Source: Gemmatimonadota bacterium
GTDB taxonomy: Bacteria; Gemmatimonadota; Gemmatimonadetes; Gemmatimonadales; GWC2-71-9
NCBI GenBank assembly: GCA_016874005.1
Contig: VGVQ01000001.1
Location: 62,001 to 126,000, forward strand
DNA: 64,000 bases
Direction: 5' to 3'
The first letter of the stretch is position 1. Every line of letters begins with the position of its first letter. The notes under the pieces were generated by a model that was not told where the DNA came from, did no database searches, and saw only the letters and a list, made by a program, of their open reading frames with translations. The translations under genes and the position numbers were made by a program. Positions 42,653-52,649 of the stretch are shown here, piece by piece.

Positions 42653-43020
42653 TGGAGTTTCCTCCCAAGAAGATGCTGGTGGTCGGCGATCGAGTCCTGA
42701 TCAGCCCGGAAGGCGGCGAAGAACGGACTCGGGTGGGTCTCTACCTTCCCGCCACCGCGATCGACACCCAGCAGGTGCAGGAAGGCCTCATCATCGCCAC
42801 CGGCCCGGGCGACCCGGTACCCGACGCCTCGAGCTACGACGAGGAGCCCTGGAAGGCGGACGAAAAGACGCCCCGGTTCCGCCCGATGCAGGCCCGAGTC
42901 GGCGACCACGCGATATTCTTTCGCAAGGCGGCGGTCGAGATCAGCTTCGAGGACAAGAAGTACCTCGTGGTGCCGCAAGCGGCGATTCTCGTTCTGATCC
43001 GAGACGAATTGCCGATCTAG
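42652..43020 (+). CDS. GroES-like (Cpn10) protein
   Basis: 122 residues. The fold is recognisable from MLVVGDRVLISPE, a mobile-loop-like GLYLPA, EGLIIATGPG, VGDHAIFFRKAAVEISFEDKKY and LVVPQAAILVLI. An acidic insert of about 20 residues (PDASSYDEEPWKADEKTP) takes the place of the short roof hairpin of true GroES. No groEL is adjacent. It is translationally coupled to greA. It may be a specialised co-chaperonin or a paralogue with another role. Confidence 0.75.
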   Translation: MEFPPKKMLVVGDRVLISPEGGEERTRVGLYLPATAIDTQQVQEGLIIATGPGDPVPDASSYDEEPWKADEKTPRFRPMQARVGDHAIFFRKAAVEISFEDKKYLVVPQAAILVLIRDELPI

Positions 43021-43044
43021 GTATCGATCATTCTCGAGGGGCCG

Positions 43045-43491
43045 ATGGGCACAGCGCTCCCACCAGCTCGAACGATTCTCGCCCGGGGCCTCCGGCTTCG
43101 CTGCCCCGCCTGCGGTGGGCACCCCATCGTGCTGCGCTGGTTCCGGCTCTGCTCTTCCTGCCCGTCGTGCGGGCTCCACCTCGATCGCGACGAACCCGGT
43201 TACTGGCTGGGTAGCTACACGGTCAACTTGTTCGCGACCGAGGGTGCCTTCGTCACCTACTTCGTTGCCGCCCTGGTGGTGACCTGGCCGACCGTCCCTT
43301 GGACATTGGTGCTCTGGGGAGGGGTGGCGGTGGGTCTGGTCATCCCATTCCTGATTTTCCCCTTCACCAAGACCCTCTACCTCGCGATCGACCTGTGTCT
43401 GCGACCGCCAGGCCCGCCTGATCTCGCCACCCCGGTCGAGCGGGGCATTCCCAAGCCGGTCGCACCGACCGACCCCCGGAGAACCCGGTAA
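43045..43491 (+). CDS. DUF983-family membrane protein with zinc ribbon
   Basis: 148 residues. Two CPxC pairs, CPAC (about 20-23) and CPSC (about 39-42), form a zinc-ribbon-like knuckle, followed by GLHLDRDEPGYWLGSYTVNL and two transmembrane helices. These are hallmarks of DUF983, often found near oxidase assembly genes; function is not established. It is 25 bases after the GroES-like gene, probably in the greA transcript. Confidence 0.82.
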   Translation: MGTALPPARTILARGLRLRCPACGGHPIVLRWFRLCSSCPSCGLHLDRDEPGYWLGSYTVNLFATEGAFVTYFVAALVVTWPTVPWTLVLWGGVAVGLVIPFLIFPFTKTLYLAIDLCLRPPGPPDLATPVERGIPKPVAPTDPRRTR

Positions 43492-43513
43492 CCAGAGCGC
43501 CGCAGCCGACCCC

Positions 43514-45160
43514 TCAGGGGATGGCCTTCGGCCCACAGCTCCCATCGGCACCGCGCACGGTGGGGTATTTCACGCCCAACTGCTCGAGGTAGGTGGGGTA
43601 GCGCGAGGGATCGTAGTAGAACGGTCGCATCTGATCGCGATACTTCGACAGGATATCGGTGTTCAGGTAAACGGCCGGGTTATCGTTGGGCCGGATCAGC
43701 GGCTGGTACTTGGTATCCTTGGTCTGGACGTTCCGGAAGTAGTCCCAGGCGTCGGCGATGAGCTGGGGCGTGAGGAGAATGTCCAGCATCGTCATTGCCA
43801 GAGCTTTGGCCCCAGCGGTAGCGCCCTTGTGCGCGACCGGAGTGGCCATGGCGATGGCGTCGGTCCAGTTGTGACCCGGAAGACCGGGGACGTTGGACGG
43901 AAACCGAATGGTGACCGACGGCACGTTCCAGGTCACGTCCCCGATGTCGTCCGACCCGCCCCCGCGCATCTCCTCCATCTTGGGCGGAGTGCGGAGCGAA
44001 TCCGGCTTCGATCCCAGGCCGGTCACCTCGACCTTCATCTCGGTCTGCAGCGCCTTGGCGAAGCGAATGTCGTCTTCGGACCATGACGGCATCCCGACCG
44101 CGACGATGTTCTGGTGCATCGCTTCGGCGACCGGCTTGTTGTGATGGATCGGCCAGGCCGACCCGAGCACCCGAGTGGGATCGAGGGTCGTTCCGGTCAT
44201 CATCGCGGCCCCCTGGGCGATCGAGTCGCCGATGGCCCAGAGCGCCAGGATGTTCTTGTGGTCCAGTTCCCGGAAGTAGTACCACACCGAGGCGTTCTGG
44301 GGCACCACGTTCGGCTGATCGCCCCCGTTGGTGATGACGTAATGGGACCGATGCGGGAGTCTGAGGTGTTCTCGGCGGTAGTTCCAACCGGCGTTCATCA
44401 GCTCGACGGCATCGAGCGCGCTCCGCCCCCGCCACGGCGCTCCCGCGCTGTGGGCCGAGGTCCCCCGGAAGGTGTACTCCACCGACACCAGGCCCGTCCC
44501 ATCGGGCTGGCCCCATTCCACCCCGAACCGGCTCGCGACGTGGCTGAAGATGTTGATGTCCACGTCGGCGAAGAGGCCGGCCCGGACGAAGTAAGCCTTG
44601 GTACCGATCTGCTCCTCGGCGACGCCGGGCCAGAGTTTGAGGGTGCCGGGGATCCGCTCGCGTTCCATCAGCCGTTTGATGGCCAGGGCGGCGGTGATGT
44701 TGACGCCCTGCCCCGAGTTGTGTCCCTCACCATGTCCAGGACCGCCGGGCACGATCGGGGCCCGGCAGGCCACGCCCGGCATCTGCGATGCCTGCGGAAT
44801 CCCGTCGATGTCGGAGCCTAACGCGATCACTGGCTTGCCGCTGCCCCAGGTGGCCACCCACGCCGTGGGGATCCCGGCGTAGTTCTCCTCGACGGTGAAT
44901 CCCTCTTTGCGCAACAGCGCGACCAGATATTTCGAGGTCTCGAACTCCTGAAAGCCGAGCTCGCCATAACTGAAGATCTGATCGACGACCTCTTGGGTGA
45001 ACTTGGCCCGACCCTCGACATCGCTCGCGGCCTCCTGCTTGAGCCGGGCCAGTCGCGGGTCCGGCTTGGCCGGTTTGGCGCTCTTGGGAGCCTGCGCCGC
45101 CACCGCGGTCGACGCCGCGAGGGCCAAGAACGCGCCGAGTATTCCGGAACGTGACATCAT
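43514..45160 (-). CDS. Secreted M20D-like amidohydrolase (downstream copy)
   Basis: 548 residues with a signal peptide (ALAASTAVAAQA). It resembles AbgB-type aminobenzoyl-glutamate hydrolases: SYGELGFQEFETSKYL, ALGSDIDGIPQAS, and the metal region GHGEGHNSG, where AbgB relatives have Cys in place of this Glu. The SAHSAGAPWRGRSALDAVELMN motif marks the dimerisation domain. Start ATG at 45160 has a GAGGAG upstream; a second ATG follows at once. It lies 11 bases after its paralogue's stop. Likely substrates are N-acyl or amide-linked amino acids outside the cytoplasm. Confidence 0.82.
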   Translation of the reverse strand: MMSRSGILGAFLALAASTAVAAQAPKSAKPAKPDPRLARLKQEAASDVEGRAKFTQEVVDQIFSYGELGFQEFETSKYLVALLRKEGFTVEENYAGIPTAWVATWGSGKPVIALGSDIDGIPQASQMPGVACRAPIVPGGPGHGEGHNSGQGVNITAALAIKRLMERERIPGTLKLWPGVAEEQIGTKAYFVRAGLFADVDINIFSHVASRFGVEWGQPDGTGLVSVEYTFRGTSAHSAGAPWRGRSALDAVELMNAGWNYRREHLRLPHRSHYVITNGGDQPNVVPQNASVWYYFRELDHKNILALWAIGDSIAQGAAMMTGTTLDPTRVLGSAWPIHHNKPVAEAMHQNIVAVGMPSWSEDDIRFAKALQTEMKVEVTGLGSKPDSLRTPPKMEEMRGGGSDDIGDVTWNVPSVTIRFPSNVPGLPGHNWTDAIAMATPVAHKGATAGAKALAMTMLDILLTPQLIADAWDYFRNVQTKDTKYQPLIRPNDNPAVYLNTDILSKYRDQMRPFYYDPSRYPTYLEQLGVKYPTVRGADGSCGPKAIP

Positions 45161-45171
45161 CGGAGGTCTCC

Positions 45172-46812
45172 TCACGGGGTCGCCTTGACGCCGCAGCTGC
45201 CATCGGCGGCCCGGACGGTGGGATACTTGACGCCGAGCTGATCGAGGTAGCTCCGGTGCTTGGCGGCGTCGTAGTAGAACGGTCGCATCCGGTCGCGGTA
45301 GCGGGCCAGAATGCCCTGGTTGAGCTCGATCGCGGGCCGATCCTCGGGCCGGATGAACGGGGCGTACTTGGTGTCCTTGGTCTGGACGTCGCGATAGTAG
45401 GCCCAGCCGTCGGCGACCAGTTTCGGGTTGAGCAGGACGTCGAGCATGGTCATCCCGAGGGCCTTGGCGCCGGCAACGGCACCCTTGTGGGCGATCGGGG
45501 TCGCCATCGCGATGGCGTCGGCCCAGTTGTGGCCAGGCGTCCCATCGACGTTCGACGGGAAGAACAGCTGCACCGTGGGCGCGACCCACGACGCGTCGCC
45601 GATGTCGTCGGAGCCACCTCCCCGGCGTTGCTCCTCCCGCGGCGGAGCCATCAAGCCCTTGACCACGGTGTCGAGCCCCTGCTCTGGCACCTTGAGTTCC
45701 TTCTGGATCGCCTTCGCGAACGCCACGTCGTCCGGTGACCAGGCCGGCATCCCGACCCGCTGGATGTTGGCGCCCATCGCCTCGGCGATCGGCTTGTTGA
45801 AATGGGGCGTCCAGGCCGAACCCAGCACCCGGGAGCCGGTCAGCTTGGCGCCGGTCATCAACGCGGCACCCTGGGCGACCGAGTCGGCGATCGCCCAGAC
45901 CCCCATGGTGCGGGCGTGGTCCAGCTCGCGGAAGAAGTACCAGACTGACGCGGTCGACGGGACGACGTTGGGCTGATCGCCACCATCGCGAATCACGTAA
46001 TGGGACCGGTGTTCGGGGCGAAGGTGCTCGCGCCGGAAGTTCCAGCCGGTGTTCATCAACTCGACGGCATCGAGGGCGCTTCGACCACGCCAGGGAGCAC
46101 CGGCGCCGTGAGCGCTGACGCCCTGGAACGAGTACAGCACCGACACCAGCGCGCTGTACCCGTCCGGCGCGCCCCAGGGCGCGCCGAAGTCGTTGGAGAC
46201 GTGGGTGAAGAACGAGGCGTCGACGTCGGCGAACAAGCCGGCCCGGGCGAAGAACGCCTTGGTCGCCAGTTGCTCCTCGGCGACGCCCGGCCAGAGTTTG
46301 ATCGTGCCGGAGAGTCCGTCGCGCTCCATGATCCGCTTGGTCGCGAGCGCGGCCGCCACGATCACCGCCATGCCGGCATTGTGTCCCTCACCGTGGCCTG
46401 GCGCACCCGGCACCAGGGGCTGCCGGCATGCGACCCCAGGCATCTGCGAGGCCTGGGGAATGGCGTCGATGTCGGTCCCCAGCGCGATGACCGGTTTGCC
46501 GCGGCCCCAGGTGGCGACCCACGCCGTCGGCATCCCGGCGTAGTTCTCCTCGACCGCGAAACCCTCTTTCCGAAGCAGCGAGACCAGGTACTTCGAGGTC
46601 TCGAACTCCTGGAATCCGAGTTCGCCGAAGCTGAAGACCTGATCGACCATCTGCTGGACGAACACGGCGCGGCCGTCGAGGTCGGCGACGAGATCGCGTT
46701 TGGCGGCTTCCAGCTTGGGATCGGGACGGGGCGGTTGGGCGGCGCGGCGCTGAGCCGCGACGGGGGTCCCGAGCGCCAATCCCGCCAGCACGGCGAGCAG
46801 GGTGCGTGTCAT
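45172..46812 (-). CDS. Secreted M20D-like amidohydrolase (upstream copy)
   Basis: 546 residues with a signal peptide (LLAVLAGLALGTPVAAQ). It is collinear with the downstream copy over its whole length: SFGELGFQEFETSKYL, ALGTDIDAIPQAS, GHGEGHNAG, SAHGAGAPWRGRSALDAVELMN, and the same C-terminal ending (GVKYPTVRxADGSCG). It therefore arose by tandem duplication. The catalytic Glu region is KLWPGVAEEQ. The same Cys-to-Glu change in the metal motif is present in both copies. Confidence 0.82.
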   Translation of the reverse strand: MTRTLLAVLAGLALGTPVAAQRRAAQPPRPDPKLEAAKRDLVADLDGRAVFVQQMVDQVFSFGELGFQEFETSKYLVSLLRKEGFAVEENYAGMPTAWVATWGRGKPVIALGTDIDAIPQASQMPGVACRQPLVPGAPGHGEGHNAGMAVIVAAALATKRIMERDGLSGTIKLWPGVAEEQLATKAFFARAGLFADVDASFFTHVSNDFGAPWGAPDGYSALVSVLYSFQGVSAHGAGAPWRGRSALDAVELMNTGWNFRREHLRPEHRSHYVIRDGGDQPNVVPSTASVWYFFRELDHARTMGVWAIADSVAQGAALMTGAKLTGSRVLGSAWTPHFNKPIAEAMGANIQRVGMPAWSPDDVAFAKAIQKELKVPEQGLDTVVKGLMAPPREEQRRGGGSDDIGDASWVAPTVQLFFPSNVDGTPGHNWADAIAMATPIAHKGAVAGAKALGMTMLDVLLNPKLVADGWAYYRDVQTKDTKYAPFIRPEDRPAIELNQGILARYRDRMRPFYYDAAKHRSYLDQLGVKYPTVRAADGSCGVKATP

Positions 46813-46902
46813 GAAGACCGTTTTGCGAAAGGTGACGGAATGAGTCCCCCGAAAGATGCCGCTTGCAGCCTCTCGTGCAAGCGGGCTCCGGTCGAGCGAC
46901 GA

Positions 46903-48948
46903 TTACCCGGGGCGGCGGGCCACCAGGGTCAGAATGGAGTACACCGCGCAGATCTCGGCGGCTTGATTGGTAACCTCGACATCCCACTCCACCACGCCCT
47001 GGGGCACTCCGTCGGGTGGGGTGTCCTTGGCGGTCTTCTGCTTGCAGGTGAAGCGAACCTGGATGGTATCGCCCGGATACACCGGCTTGGTGAACCGGAG
47101 CCGTTCGAGCCCGTAGTTGGCCAGCACCGGTCCCTTCTTGGGCCAGACGAACAGGCCGGCGGCGGCCGAGAGGACGAAGTAGCCGTGGGCCACCCGTTTG
47201 CCGAAGAGCGACTCCTTGGCCGCGATGTCGTCCATGTGGGCGTAGAAGTGGTCGCCCGAGAGGCAGGCGAAGTTGACCACGTCGGCCTCGGTGACGGTGC
47301 GGCGGTGGGTGAACATGGTATCGCCCACCTGGATCTCGTCGAAGTGTTTCGAGAATGGATGGGCCACGTCCTCCGGGGTATTCGCGCCCTTCATCCAGAG
47401 GTTGGTCACCGCGGTGAGCGTCTGGGGGTGCCCCTGGATGGCGGTCCGCTGGAGATAGTGCATCACGCTCCGCATCCCGCCCATCTCTTCGCCTCCGCCG
47501 GCGCGGCCGGGGCCGCCGTGGACCAGGTGCGGCATCGGGGAACCGTGGCCGGTCGATTCCTTGGCCGAATGGCGGTTGATCAGCATCAGCCGGCCGTGGA
47601 AGGCGGCGGTTCCGAGCACGACCTCGCGAGCCACCGCGTCGTCGCCGGTGAACAGCGATCCGCAGAGGCTCCCCTTGCCCCGCTTGGCCAACTCGCAGGC
47701 GTCGGCGACGGTCCGATACCCCATGACCGTGCTGACCGGCCCGAATGCCTCGACGTCGTGGACGGCCGGGGCGTCGAACGGATCGGCGCAATGGAGCAGC
47801 ATCGCCGGGAAGAAGGCGCCCTTGGCTCGGTCGGCCCCGGTGACGGCGAAGTTCTCGGGGTCGCCGTGGACCACCGAGGCGCCGGCCTTGAGGGCCTCGA
47901 CGCTCTTCCTGACCTCCTCGACCTGGCCCTTGGTGGCCAGCGGTCCCATCCGGACGCCTTCGACGGCTGGGTCGCCCAGGGTGGCCCCGGCGAGGCGTTT
48001 GCCTAACGCCTTGACGACCGCGTCGGCCAGCCCGGCCGGCACGATGGCACGGCGGATCGCGGTGCACCGCTGACCCGCCTTCAGGGTCATCTCCCGGCTC
48101 ACCTCCTTGACGAAGAGGTCGAACTCCTCGGTTCCGGGTTCCGCGTCGGGCCCCAGCATGCAGAAGTTGAGCGAGTCGGCTTCCATGTTGAAGCGGATCG
48201 ACTCCTCGATGATCTTGGGGTGGGCCTTGAGCCTCCGCCCGGTCGAGGCGGACCCGGTGAACGTCACCACGTCCTGGCAGGTCAGGTGATCGAACAGGTC
48301 GCCCACCCCGCCGACGATCAGCTGGAGGGCGCCCTCGGGGAGGATCTTCGCCTCGATCATCGACCGGACGATCGCCTCGGTGAGGAAGCTCGTGGCGGTC
48401 GCCGGCTTGACGATGGCCGGCATTCCGGCCAGGAAGGTCGGCGCCAACTTCTCCAACATGCCCCAACAGGGGAAGTTGAAGGCGTTGATGTGGACCGCCA
48501 CCCCCTCGAGCGGAACCGCGATGTGCCGTCCGACGAAGGTGCCGCCCTTGGAAAGCACCTCCATGTCCCCGTCGATGTAGAAGGTCTCGTCGGGAAGCTC
48601 CCGCCGGCCCTTGCTCGAATAGACGAAGAAGGTGCCGAAGCCGCCCTCGATGTCGACCCAGGAATCGGAGCGAGTGGCCCCGGTCGCGGCCGAGAGAGCG
48701 TAGAAACCCTCCTTCCGCTCCATCAGCCATTGGGCCATGGCCTTGAGCATCCGGGCCCGTTCATGGAACGTCATCTTGCGGAGCGCCGGGCCGCCCACCC
48801 TCCTGCCGTACTCGAGCATCGCCTTGAAATCGAGCCCCTCGCTCGAGGCCGTCGCGATCGGTTCGCCGGTGACGGCGTGGTGGAGGGTGGCGGTCTTCCC
48901 GGACGCGGGGACCCAGTGACCCTGCGAATAGCTGGCGAGCGTCTTCAC
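46903..48948 (-). CDS. paaZ: Oxepin-CoA hydrolase/dehydrosuberyl-CoA semialdehyde dehydrogenase
   Basis: Opens the oxepin ring of the phenylacetate pathway and oxidises the resulting aldehyde. 681 residues, the same length as E. coli PaaZ. The aldehyde dehydrogenase domain (about 1-520) has catalytic Cys295 (KAGQRCT) and Glu256 (FNMEADS). A C-terminal MaoC-type hydratase domain (about 540-681) has [11 protein letters not shown] and the VAHGYFVLS motif. The start is GTG at 48948, matching the family N-terminus. It lies 46 bases after the thiolase gene on the same strand. Confidence 0.94.
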   Translation of the reverse strand: MKTLASYSQGHWVPASGKTATLHHAVTGEPIATASSEGLDFKAMLEYGRRVGGPALRKMTFHERARMLKAMAQWLMERKEGFYALSAATGATRSDSWVDIEGGFGTFFVYSSKGRRELPDETFYIDGDMEVLSKGGTFVGRHIAVPLEGVAVHINAFNFPCWGMLEKLAPTFLAGMPAIVKPATATSFLTEAIVRSMIEAKILPEGALQLIVGGVGDLFDHLTCQDVVTFTGSASTGRRLKAHPKIIEESIRFNMEADSLNFCMLGPDAEPGTEEFDLFVKEVSREMTLKAGQRCTAIRRAIVPAGLADAVVKALGKRLAGATLGDPAVEGVRMGPLATKGQVEEVRKSVEALKAGASVVHGDPENFAVTGADRAKGAFFPAMLLHCADPFDAPAVHDVEAFGPVSTVMGYRTVADACELAKRGKGSLCGSLFTGDDAVAREVVLGTAAFHGRLMLINRHSAKESTGHGSPMPHLVHGGPGRAGGGEEMGGMRSVMHYLQRTAIQGHPQTLTAVTNLWMKGANTPEDVAHPFSKHFDEIQVGDTMFTHRRTVTEADVVNFACLSGDHFYAHMDDIAAKESLFGKRVAHGYFVLSAAAGLFVWPKKGPVLANYGLERLRFTKPVYPGDTIQVRFTCKQKTAKDTPPDGVPQGVVEWDVEVTNQAAEICAVYSILTLVARRPG

Positions 48949-48994
48949 GTTCGTCGTCTCCCGATGAATTGCGAGCCGGGCCGGCCCGCGAAGG

Positions 48995-50212
48995 TCAGAC
49001 CCGCTCGATGACGGCGGCCATCCCTTGACCCACGCCAATGCAGAGGGTCACCAGGGCGTAGCGCGCCGATCGGGCCTCGAGTTCGAGGGTGGCGGTGAGC
49101 ATCAGCCGGGCGCCGGACATGCCGAGTGGATGGCCTAACGCGATGGCGCCGCCGTTCGGATTGAGCCGGGGATCGTCATCGGGAAGCCCGAGCTCGCGGG
49201 TGCAGGAGAGCACCTGAGCGGCGAAGGCTTCGTTGATCTCGATCACGTCCATGTTTGCCAGCGACAAGCCGAGCCGGGCGAGCAGTTTGCGGGTGGCGTG
49301 CACCGGGCCGATTCCCATGATCCTGGGCTCGACGCCGGCCACCGCGGTACCGAGAATCCGGGCCTTGGGCCTCAAGCCGTGGGTCTCGAGGCCGGCTTTC
49401 GAGGCGAGCAGCAGCGCGCAGGCACCGTCGTTCAGGCCGGAGGCGTTGCCGGCAGTGACCGATCCCTTGCCGTCGGTGCGAAACGCCGGCTTGAGCTTGG
49501 CGAGCGTCTCGAGGGTGGTGTCGGGCCGGATGAACTCGTCGTCCGCCACCACGACCGGCCCCTTGCCTTTACCGGCGGGCGGTATCGTCACCGGGACGAT
49601 TTCCTGGGCGAATCGCCCCGCTGCGCGAGCCGCGGCGGCCTTCGACTGGCTCCCAAGCGCGAACCGGTCCTGCTCCTCCCGAGTGATGACTCGGGTTTCG
49701 AGCAGGTTTTCGGCGGTCTGGCCCATCGGGTCGACCCCGTACTTCTCTTTCATCTTGGAATTCACGAACCGCCAGCCGAGGCTGGTGTCGAACATCTCGA
49801 TATCGCGGGAAAAGGCTCGGGCCGCCTTGCCGAGCACGAACGGGGCCCGGGTCATCTGCTCGACTCCGCCGGCCAGATAGACGTCGCCGTCACCGGTCTG
49901 AATGGCCCGGGCGGCGTGGGCCACGGCCGCGAGCCCGGAGGCGCAGAGGCGATTGACGGTTTCGCCGGGCACCGAGGCCGGGAGCCCGGCCAACAGCGCC
50001 GCCATCCGGGCGACGTTGCGGTTGTCTTCGCCGGCCTGATTGGCGCAGCCAAGGATGACGTCGGCGACGGCCGCCCGGTCGAGGGTCGGGTGACGGGCGA
50101 CAAGCTGCTCGAGGACATGGGCGGCGAGGTCGTCGGCCCGGACCGGGGCCAGCGCGCCGGCAAGGCTGCCGATCGGCGTCCTGACGCCATCGACGATGTA
50201 CGGTGTGTGCAT
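48995..50212 (-). CDS. paaJ: 3-oxoadipyl-CoA/3-oxo-5,6-dehydrosuberyl-CoA thiolase
   Basis: Cleaves acetyl-CoA from the beta-oxidation intermediates of phenylacetate. 405 residues with the nucleophile in [12 protein letters not shown] (about Cys92), NEAFAAQ with the catalytic His loop, [19 protein letters not shown], and the C-terminal second cysteine in LCIGVGQG. PaaJ and PcaF cannot be separated by eye; the paaZ neighbour favours PaaJ. Its TTA-GGC pair encodes the Leu-Gly of the GHPLG region. Confidence 0.88.
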   Translation of the reverse strand: MHTPYIVDGVRTPIGSLAGALAPVRADDLAAHVLEQLVARHPTLDRAAVADVILGCANQAGEDNRNVARMAALLAGLPASVPGETVNRLCASGLAAVAHAARAIQTGDGDVYLAGGVEQMTRAPFVLGKAARAFSRDIEMFDTSLGWRFVNSKMKEKYGVDPMGQTAENLLETRVITREEQDRFALGSQSKAAAARAAGRFAQEIVPVTIPPAGKGKGPVVVADDEFIRPDTTLETLAKLKPAFRTDGKGSVTAGNASGLNDGACALLLASKAGLETHGLRPKARILGTAVAGVEPRIMGIGPVHATRKLLARLGLSLANMDVIEINEAFAAQVLSCTRELGLPDDDPRLNPNGGAIALGHPLGMSGARLMLTATLELEARSARYALVTLCIGVGQGMAAVIERV

Positions 50213-50231
50213 GGCGGTGCTAATTTACCCC

Positions 50232-50248
50232 GCTTCGAGTCCCGAAGC
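50232..50248. promoter_or_regulatory. Inverted repeat in the divergent paa intergenic region
   Basis: GCTTCG (50232-50237) and CGAAGC (50243-50248) are exact inverted repeats with a 5-base centre. They lie in the 59 bases between the thiolase and paaG starts. On the minus strand TAAATT (50222-50227) is 9 bases from the thiolase ATG, so the repeat would overlap that promoter. It could be an operator for a paa regulator encoded elsewhere; no regulator gene is adjacent. Confidence 0.4.
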
Positions 50249-50271
50249 ACCCGCCATTCTCGAGGCTTGCC

Positions 50272-51048
50272 ATGTCCGCCGATTCGATCCTATTGGAGCG
50301 CCGCGACAGTATCGCGCGAGTAACCCTCAACCGGCCCGACGTCCTCAACAGCTTCGACCACGCCATGGTCGGCCGGATGCTCGCGGTGCTCGCCGAGGTG
50401 CAGGCCGACCGCTCGATCCGGGCGATGTACCTCACCGGTGCGGGGCGGGGCTTCTGCGCGGGGCAGGACATCAGCGGTGGGGCCACCATCGGCGACTACG
50501 GCGAACACGTCGAGAACAGCTGGAACCGGATCGTCCGGGGGATCAGAGGTCTCGAAGTCCCGGTGATCTGCGCGGTCGGCGGAGTGGCGGCCGGCGCCGG
50601 CGCCAATCTCGCCCTGGCCTGTGACTTCGTCGTCGCCGCCGAAGAGACCGCGTTCATCCAGGCGTTCGTCAACATCGGCCTGGTCCCCGATTCCGGCGGG
50701 TCGTGGATCGTCCCCCATCTGGTCGGCCCGGCCCGCGCCGCCGCGCTCCTCATGTTAGGCGACAAGCTGCCCGCCAAACAGGCGGCCGAGTGGGGTCTCA
50801 TTCATCGCGCCGTGCCGGCGGCCTCGCTGGAACAGGAGGCCTGGGCCCTCGCGGCCAGGCTCGCCGCGATGCCGACCCTGGCCCTCGGCCTGATCAAGAA
50901 GATGATCTCCGCGGCAGCCACCAACAGCTATCTCGAGCAGCTCACCCTCGAGGCGGGGTACCAGTCGATCGCGGGCCGGAGCAGAGACCACCTGGAAGGC
51001 GTCGCAGCCTTTCGGGAAAAGCGCAAGCCGGCGTTCGAGGGCCGTTAG
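50272..51048 (+). CDS. paaG: Enoyl-CoA hydratase/isomerase (PaaG type)
   Basis: Predicted 1,2-epoxyphenylacetyl-CoA isomerase. 258 residues of the crotonase fold: AMYLTGAGRGFCAGQDI forms one half of the oxyanion hole (about 44-60), AVGGVAAGAGANLALACDF the other (about 102-120), and LVPDSGGSW carries the catalytic Asp used by PaaG in place of a glutamate. It directly precedes paaH, with no gap, and is divergent from the thiolase-paaZ pair. Confidence 0.85.
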   Translation: MSADSILLERRDSIARVTLNRPDVLNSFDHAMVGRMLAVLAEVQADRSIRAMYLTGAGRGFCAGQDISGGATIGDYGEHVENSWNRIVRGIRGLEVPVICAVGGVAAGAGANLALACDFVVAAEETAFIQAFVNIGLVPDSGGSWIVPHLVGPARAAALLMLGDKLPAKQAAEWGLIHRAVPAASLEQEAWALAARLAAMPTLALGLIKKMISAAATNSYLEQLTLEAGYQSIAGRSRDHLEGVAAFREKRKPAFEGR

Positions 51049-52236
51049 GTGGCGCTCGACGCCAGCGCGGTCGTCGGAGTTCTCGGAGCCGGCACCATGG
51101 GAGCCGGGATCGCCCAGGTGGCCGCCGGGGCCGGTCACCGGGTCATTCTGGTGGACACCCTCGCCGGCGCGGTAACCCGGGCGGCGGAGGGCCATCGCAA
51201 GGCGATCGGTCGCGAGGTCGAGAAAGGCCGTCTCACCAGGGATTCGGGTGACGCCTTGCTGGCCCGGATGGAGTATCACACCCCGACCGGCGACGCCCTC
51301 GACGTCCTGGCACCGTGCGGCTTGGTCATCGAGGCGATCAGCGAAGACCTCGGCATCAAGCGGACGACCTTCCAGGCGCTCGACCGGCTGGCTTCCCCCG
51401 ACGCGGTCCTGGCTACCAACACCTCGTCGCTGTCGATCAGCGCGATCGGCGGCGCGTGCCGGGCTCCCGAACGAGTCGTCGGGATTCACTTCTTCAACCC
51501 CGCGCCGGTCCTCCCGCTCGTGGAGATCGTCCCCGGCGTCGCCACCAGCGCCGAGGTCACCGCCCGGGCCCGTCGGCTGATCGACGCCTGGGGCAAGATC
51601 ACCGTGGTCGCGTCCGACACGCCCGGGTTCATCGTCAACCGGATCGCTCGACCCTTCTACAGCGAGGCCCTTCGGATCCACGAAGAGGGAATCGCCGACA
51701 AGGCCACCATCGACTGGGCGATGCGCGACGCCGGCGGCTTCAAGATGGGCCCCTTCGAGTTGATGGACCTGATCGGCAACGACGTCAATTACGCCGTCTC
51801 GGCCTCGGTGTTCGAGGCCTTCGGCTTCGACCCGCGCTACCGGCCCTTCGTGAGCCAGAAACGGCTGGTCGAGGGCGGATTGCTGGGCAGAAAAACCGGC
51901 CGGGGCCATTTCGACTACCGGCCCGGTGCCGTGCAGCCGGCTCCGGTCGAGAGCAACGACCTCGCGGTCGCCATCTTCCCCCGGGTGCTGGCGGTGCTGA
52001 TCAACGCCGCGGTCGACGCGGTCTTCTGGCGGGTGGCGTCCCGAGACGACATCGATCTCGCGATGACGAAAGGCGTCAACTACCCCAAGGGCCTCCTCCG
52101 GTGGGCCGACGACATCGGCCTCGACCGGGTGCTGGAGCGACTCGATCAACTCCACGCCGAGTACGGCGAGGAACGCTACCGACCCTCGGTCTTGCTCAGA
52201 AGGATGGTCGCGGCGGGGGAGCGCTTCTACCCATGA
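51049..52236 (+). CDS. paaH: 3-hydroxyacyl-CoA dehydrogenase (PaaH)
   Basis: Oxidises 3-hydroxyadipyl-CoA in phenylacetate degradation. 395 residues: Rossmann GVLGAGTMGAGIAQVAA (about 10-26), catalytic His in GIHFFNPAPVLPLVEI, SDTPGFIVNR, then a C-terminal domain present twice in reduced form (about 185-300 and 310-395), as in longer PaaH proteins. The start is GTG directly after the paaG stop. It overlaps paaI by ATGA. Confidence 0.9.
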   Translation: MALDASAVVGVLGAGTMGAGIAQVAAGAGHRVILVDTLAGAVTRAAEGHRKAIGREVEKGRLTRDSGDALLARMEYHTPTGDALDVLAPCGLVIEAISEDLGIKRTTFQALDRLASPDAVLATNTSSLSISAIGGACRAPERVVGIHFFNPAPVLPLVEIVPGVATSAEVTARARRLIDAWGKITVVASDTPGFIVNRIARPFYSEALRIHEEGIADKATIDWAMRDAGGFKMGPFELMDLIGNDVNYAVSASVFEAFGFDPRYRPFVSQKRLVEGGLLGRKTGRGHFDYRPGAVQPAPVESNDLAVAIFPRVLAVLINAAVDAVFWRVASRDDIDLAMTKGVNYPKGLLRWADDIGLDRVLERLDQLHAEYGEERYRPSVLLRRMVAAGERFYP

Positions 52237-52649
52237 GCGTCGAGCGAGCCGGCCAGATCGTCGCCGGGATGATGCGAGACGATGCCTTCAGCCAGTGGCT
52301 CGGCGTCGAGATTCTCGAGGTCGCCCCGGCCCGGGCCACCATCCGGATGACCGTCCGCGCCGAGATGTGCAACGGATTCGCCGTGTGCCACGGCGGGGTA
52401 ACATTCGCGTTCGCCGACAGCGCCTTCGCGTTCGCCTGCAACACCCAAGGCAACGTGGCGGTGAGCATCGAGAACAGCATGACCTATCCGGCCGCCGCGC
52501 GAGCCGGCGACGTGCTCACGGCGGTCGCCCGCGAGGCGACCCGGAGCAACCGGATTCTCTATTACCACGTGGATGTCACCAAGGCCGACGGGACCGTGGT
52601 GGGCCTCTTTCGTGGCACCGCGTACCGAACCGAGAAACCGCATCCGTGA
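52233..52649 (+). CDS. paaI: Hotdog-fold acyl-CoA thioesterase (PaaI)
   Basis: Hydrolyses stalled phenylacetyl- or hydroxyphenylacetyl-CoA, freeing CoA. 138 residues with the PaaI signature EMCNGFAVCHGGVTFAFADSAFAFACN (about 46-72, split by the catalytic Asp) and the SIENSMTYPAAARAGD strand. It is coupled to paaH by ATGA and to the E1 fusion gene by GTGA. Confidence 0.9.
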   Translation: MSVERAGQIVAGMMRDDAFSQWLGVEILEVAPARATIRMTVRAEMCNGFAVCHGGVTFAFADSAFAFACNTQGNVAVSIENSMTYPAAARAGDVLTAVAREATRSNRILYYHVDVTKADGTVVGLFRGTAYRTEKPHP

